Shown here: positions 5,913 through 6,919 of the stretch, one piece after another
Layout: every line of letters begins with the position of its first letter
How positions within the stretch are numbered: position 1 is the stretch's first letter
NCBI GenBank assembly: GCA_020355945.1
Contig: CP070627.1
Coordinates: 8,771,393 to 8,778,311, forward strand
Length of the DNA stretch: 6,919 bases
Reading direction: 5' to 3'
Source: Candidatus Aminicenantota bacterium
Lineage (GTDB): Bacteria > Acidobacteriota > Aminicenantia > UBA2199
The notes under the pieces: model-generated
Databases searched by the model: none
What the model was told of the DNA's origin: nothing
What the model saw: the letters and a program-made list of their open reading frames with translations, nothing else
Position numbers and translations under genes: made by a program

Positions 5913-6919
5913 GTTCAGGTGAGAAAGGAAATATAAATATGAAATCAGGGGAATTTGTAATCAATAAAGGTGAGTATTACATCCGCAACGAGGCAGCTAT
6001 TTCCGAAATCATTCATAACGTTCGAGGAGGCGACTATTGCACTATCCTTGGACCACCTTATTGTCAAAAGAGTTTTCTTCTGGAAGATGTAAAGAATCGT
6101 TTGCAGGCAACCGGCGATGAAGTGTGTGTACTGCTGGATTTACAAAAGGTGGATTTCGCGACCGATGATGACTTTCTAGCTGCTTTTGCAGCGACGCTTT
6201 GGACTATTTTGCGTACAAAAACAAAAATTAAACAGCCGCCATCGCTGGATAAGGTAAAAGACGAACAATCGTTGAAGTTTTTTATACAAAACTGTGTCGA
6301 ACTATTTAAACGGGATTTAGTGCTTCACATCGATCACCTGGAGAGAATCCGCATTGGACCGCTCAAATCACTCCTCCTGGTACTTCGAGCTATCTACAAT
6401 GAGCGTGATACGGATGCCCCTCATTGGTTAGGGGTTGTAACAGCGAGTTCATTGAGTATAGCTGAACTTTCATTAGGACCCACCTCTCCGTTTAATATCG
6501 CTCGTCCTACGGTGGTAAAGGATTTAAACCAAACGGAATGTGAGAAATTGATTGACTGTATCCTGGGTCAAAGGGGAACAAATATCAGACCTTCCGCTCG
6601 GATTCGTCTTATACAGGCCACTGGTGGTGACCGCTATTTGATCGCGAGATTATGTAACTATTGTGCTGAATTAGTAAGTGATAAGAAAAATAAACAATTG
6701 ACCAAACGAGAAATTGAGCAAGCATTCACCTGGTTTTTGAATACAGAGGCTGAGCACCACCCCCCATTACTGGAGACTATCCGGGTCATTGAGGCAAATC
6801 CAACCGCGTTGATGAATGTTTTGAAAATATTAGATAAAAAACAAGTGCCGCGTGGTGAACTGGAACTCGACCTGGAAACAGTGATTGATGATTTGCAGCT
6901 CACCGGTTCGGTCAGGGTT
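5909..6919 (+). CDS. AAA_35-like P-loop protein with altered Walker motifs (3' truncated)
   Basis: The frame is open from the ATG at 5909 to the window end, 337 residues with no stop. Resemblance is to the AAA-like (AAA_35) family: the F-V-I-N-K-G-E-Y-Y-I-R entry at 16-26, the SPFNIA motif (193-198, family SPFNIG/TPFNIG), the ATGGDRYLIARLC segment (237-249, family TGGHPYL-like), and an ending L-T-G-S-V-R-V typical of the winged-helix part just before a family NRIY.VF motif that would fall outside. The P-loop reads GPPYCQKS (48-55): the glycine before the lysine is Gln53. Walker B reads LVLHIDH (137-143): the usual catalytic glutamate after Asp142 is His143. ATP hydrolysis is therefore doubtful, though K54 and D142 remain. 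A second start, ATG at 5939 with AAAGGA (5924-5929) 9 bases upstream, would drop ten residues without touching the domain. The family often carries C-terminal effector or repeat domains; any here lie beyond the window. Confidence 0.85.
   Translation, partial: MSSGEKGNINMKSGEFVINKGEYYIRNEAAISEIIHNVRGGDYCTILGPPYCQKSFLLEDVKNRLQATGDEVCVLLDLQKVDFATDDDFLAAFAATLWTILRTKTKIKQPPSLDKVKDEQSLKFFIQNCVELFKRDLVLHIDHLERIRIGPLKSLLLVLRAIYNERDTDAPHWLGVVTASSLSIAELSLGPTSPFNIARPTVVKDLNQTECEKLIDCILGQRGTNIRPSARIRLIQATGGDRYLIARLCNYCAELVSDKKNKQLTKREIEQAFTWFLNTEAEHHPPLLETIRVIEANPTALMNVLKILDKKQVPRGELELDLETVIDDLQLTGSVRV

Noticed and set aside
6658..6903. Minus-strand 81-residue open frame near the right end.
   Set aside because: It is antisense to the AAA_35-like gene, is low-complexity (Ser-rich) and has no family resemblance.

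Overview
The window is bacterial chromosomal DNA, probably from an uncultured lineage. It carries a complete bacterial MnmG (GidA) tRNA-modification enzyme, Shine-Dalgarno-led genes, and short-word tandem repeats of a kind I recall from many environmental bacterial genomes. Moderate base composition, expanded P-loop ATPase families and these repeats would fit an Acidobacteriota/Aminicenantes-like or similar candidate-phylum genome. That placement is a low-confidence impression and no marker in the window proves it.

Layout, left to right: (1) bases 2-937 (+) are the 3' part of an AAA-ATPase-like gene with a C-terminal PD-(D/E)XK nuclease-type domain; its P-loop half lies outside the window. 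(2) Bases 951-2819 (-) are mnmG, converging on gene 1 with a 13-base gap. The last 16 codons of mnmG are written in tandem repeat DNA. (3) Bases 2820-3177 are a 358-base divergent intergenic region. It holds a second, related short-word repeat in inverted orientation, a GC-rich cluster of nested hairpins, and a near-consensus sigma70 promoter. (4) Bases 3178-4263 (+) encode an archaeal-type (ATPase_2-like) ATPase, probably translated from a leaderless transcript. (5) Bases 4377-5912 (+) encode a two-part protein: an unrecognised alpha/beta N-terminal domain followed by an intact AAA/STAND-type NTPase and a winged-helix-like end. (6) Bases 5909-6919 (+, running off the edge) encode an AAA_35-like protein, start-stop coupled to gene 5, whose Walker A and Walker B motifs are both altered.

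The most interesting part is the coupled pair at 4377-6919: an ATPase with intact motifs, fused to an unknown domain, is co-translated with a relative that looks catalytically impaired and whose C-terminus, where an effector might sit, is not visible. With the upstream ATPase and the ATPase-nuclease, four P-loop-type proteins of different families surround one housekeeping gene. This resembles the accessory 'biological conflict' neighbourhoods built from STAND-like NTPases. A defence or signalling role is inference; no effector domain is seen inside the window apart from the nuclease-like domain of gene 1.
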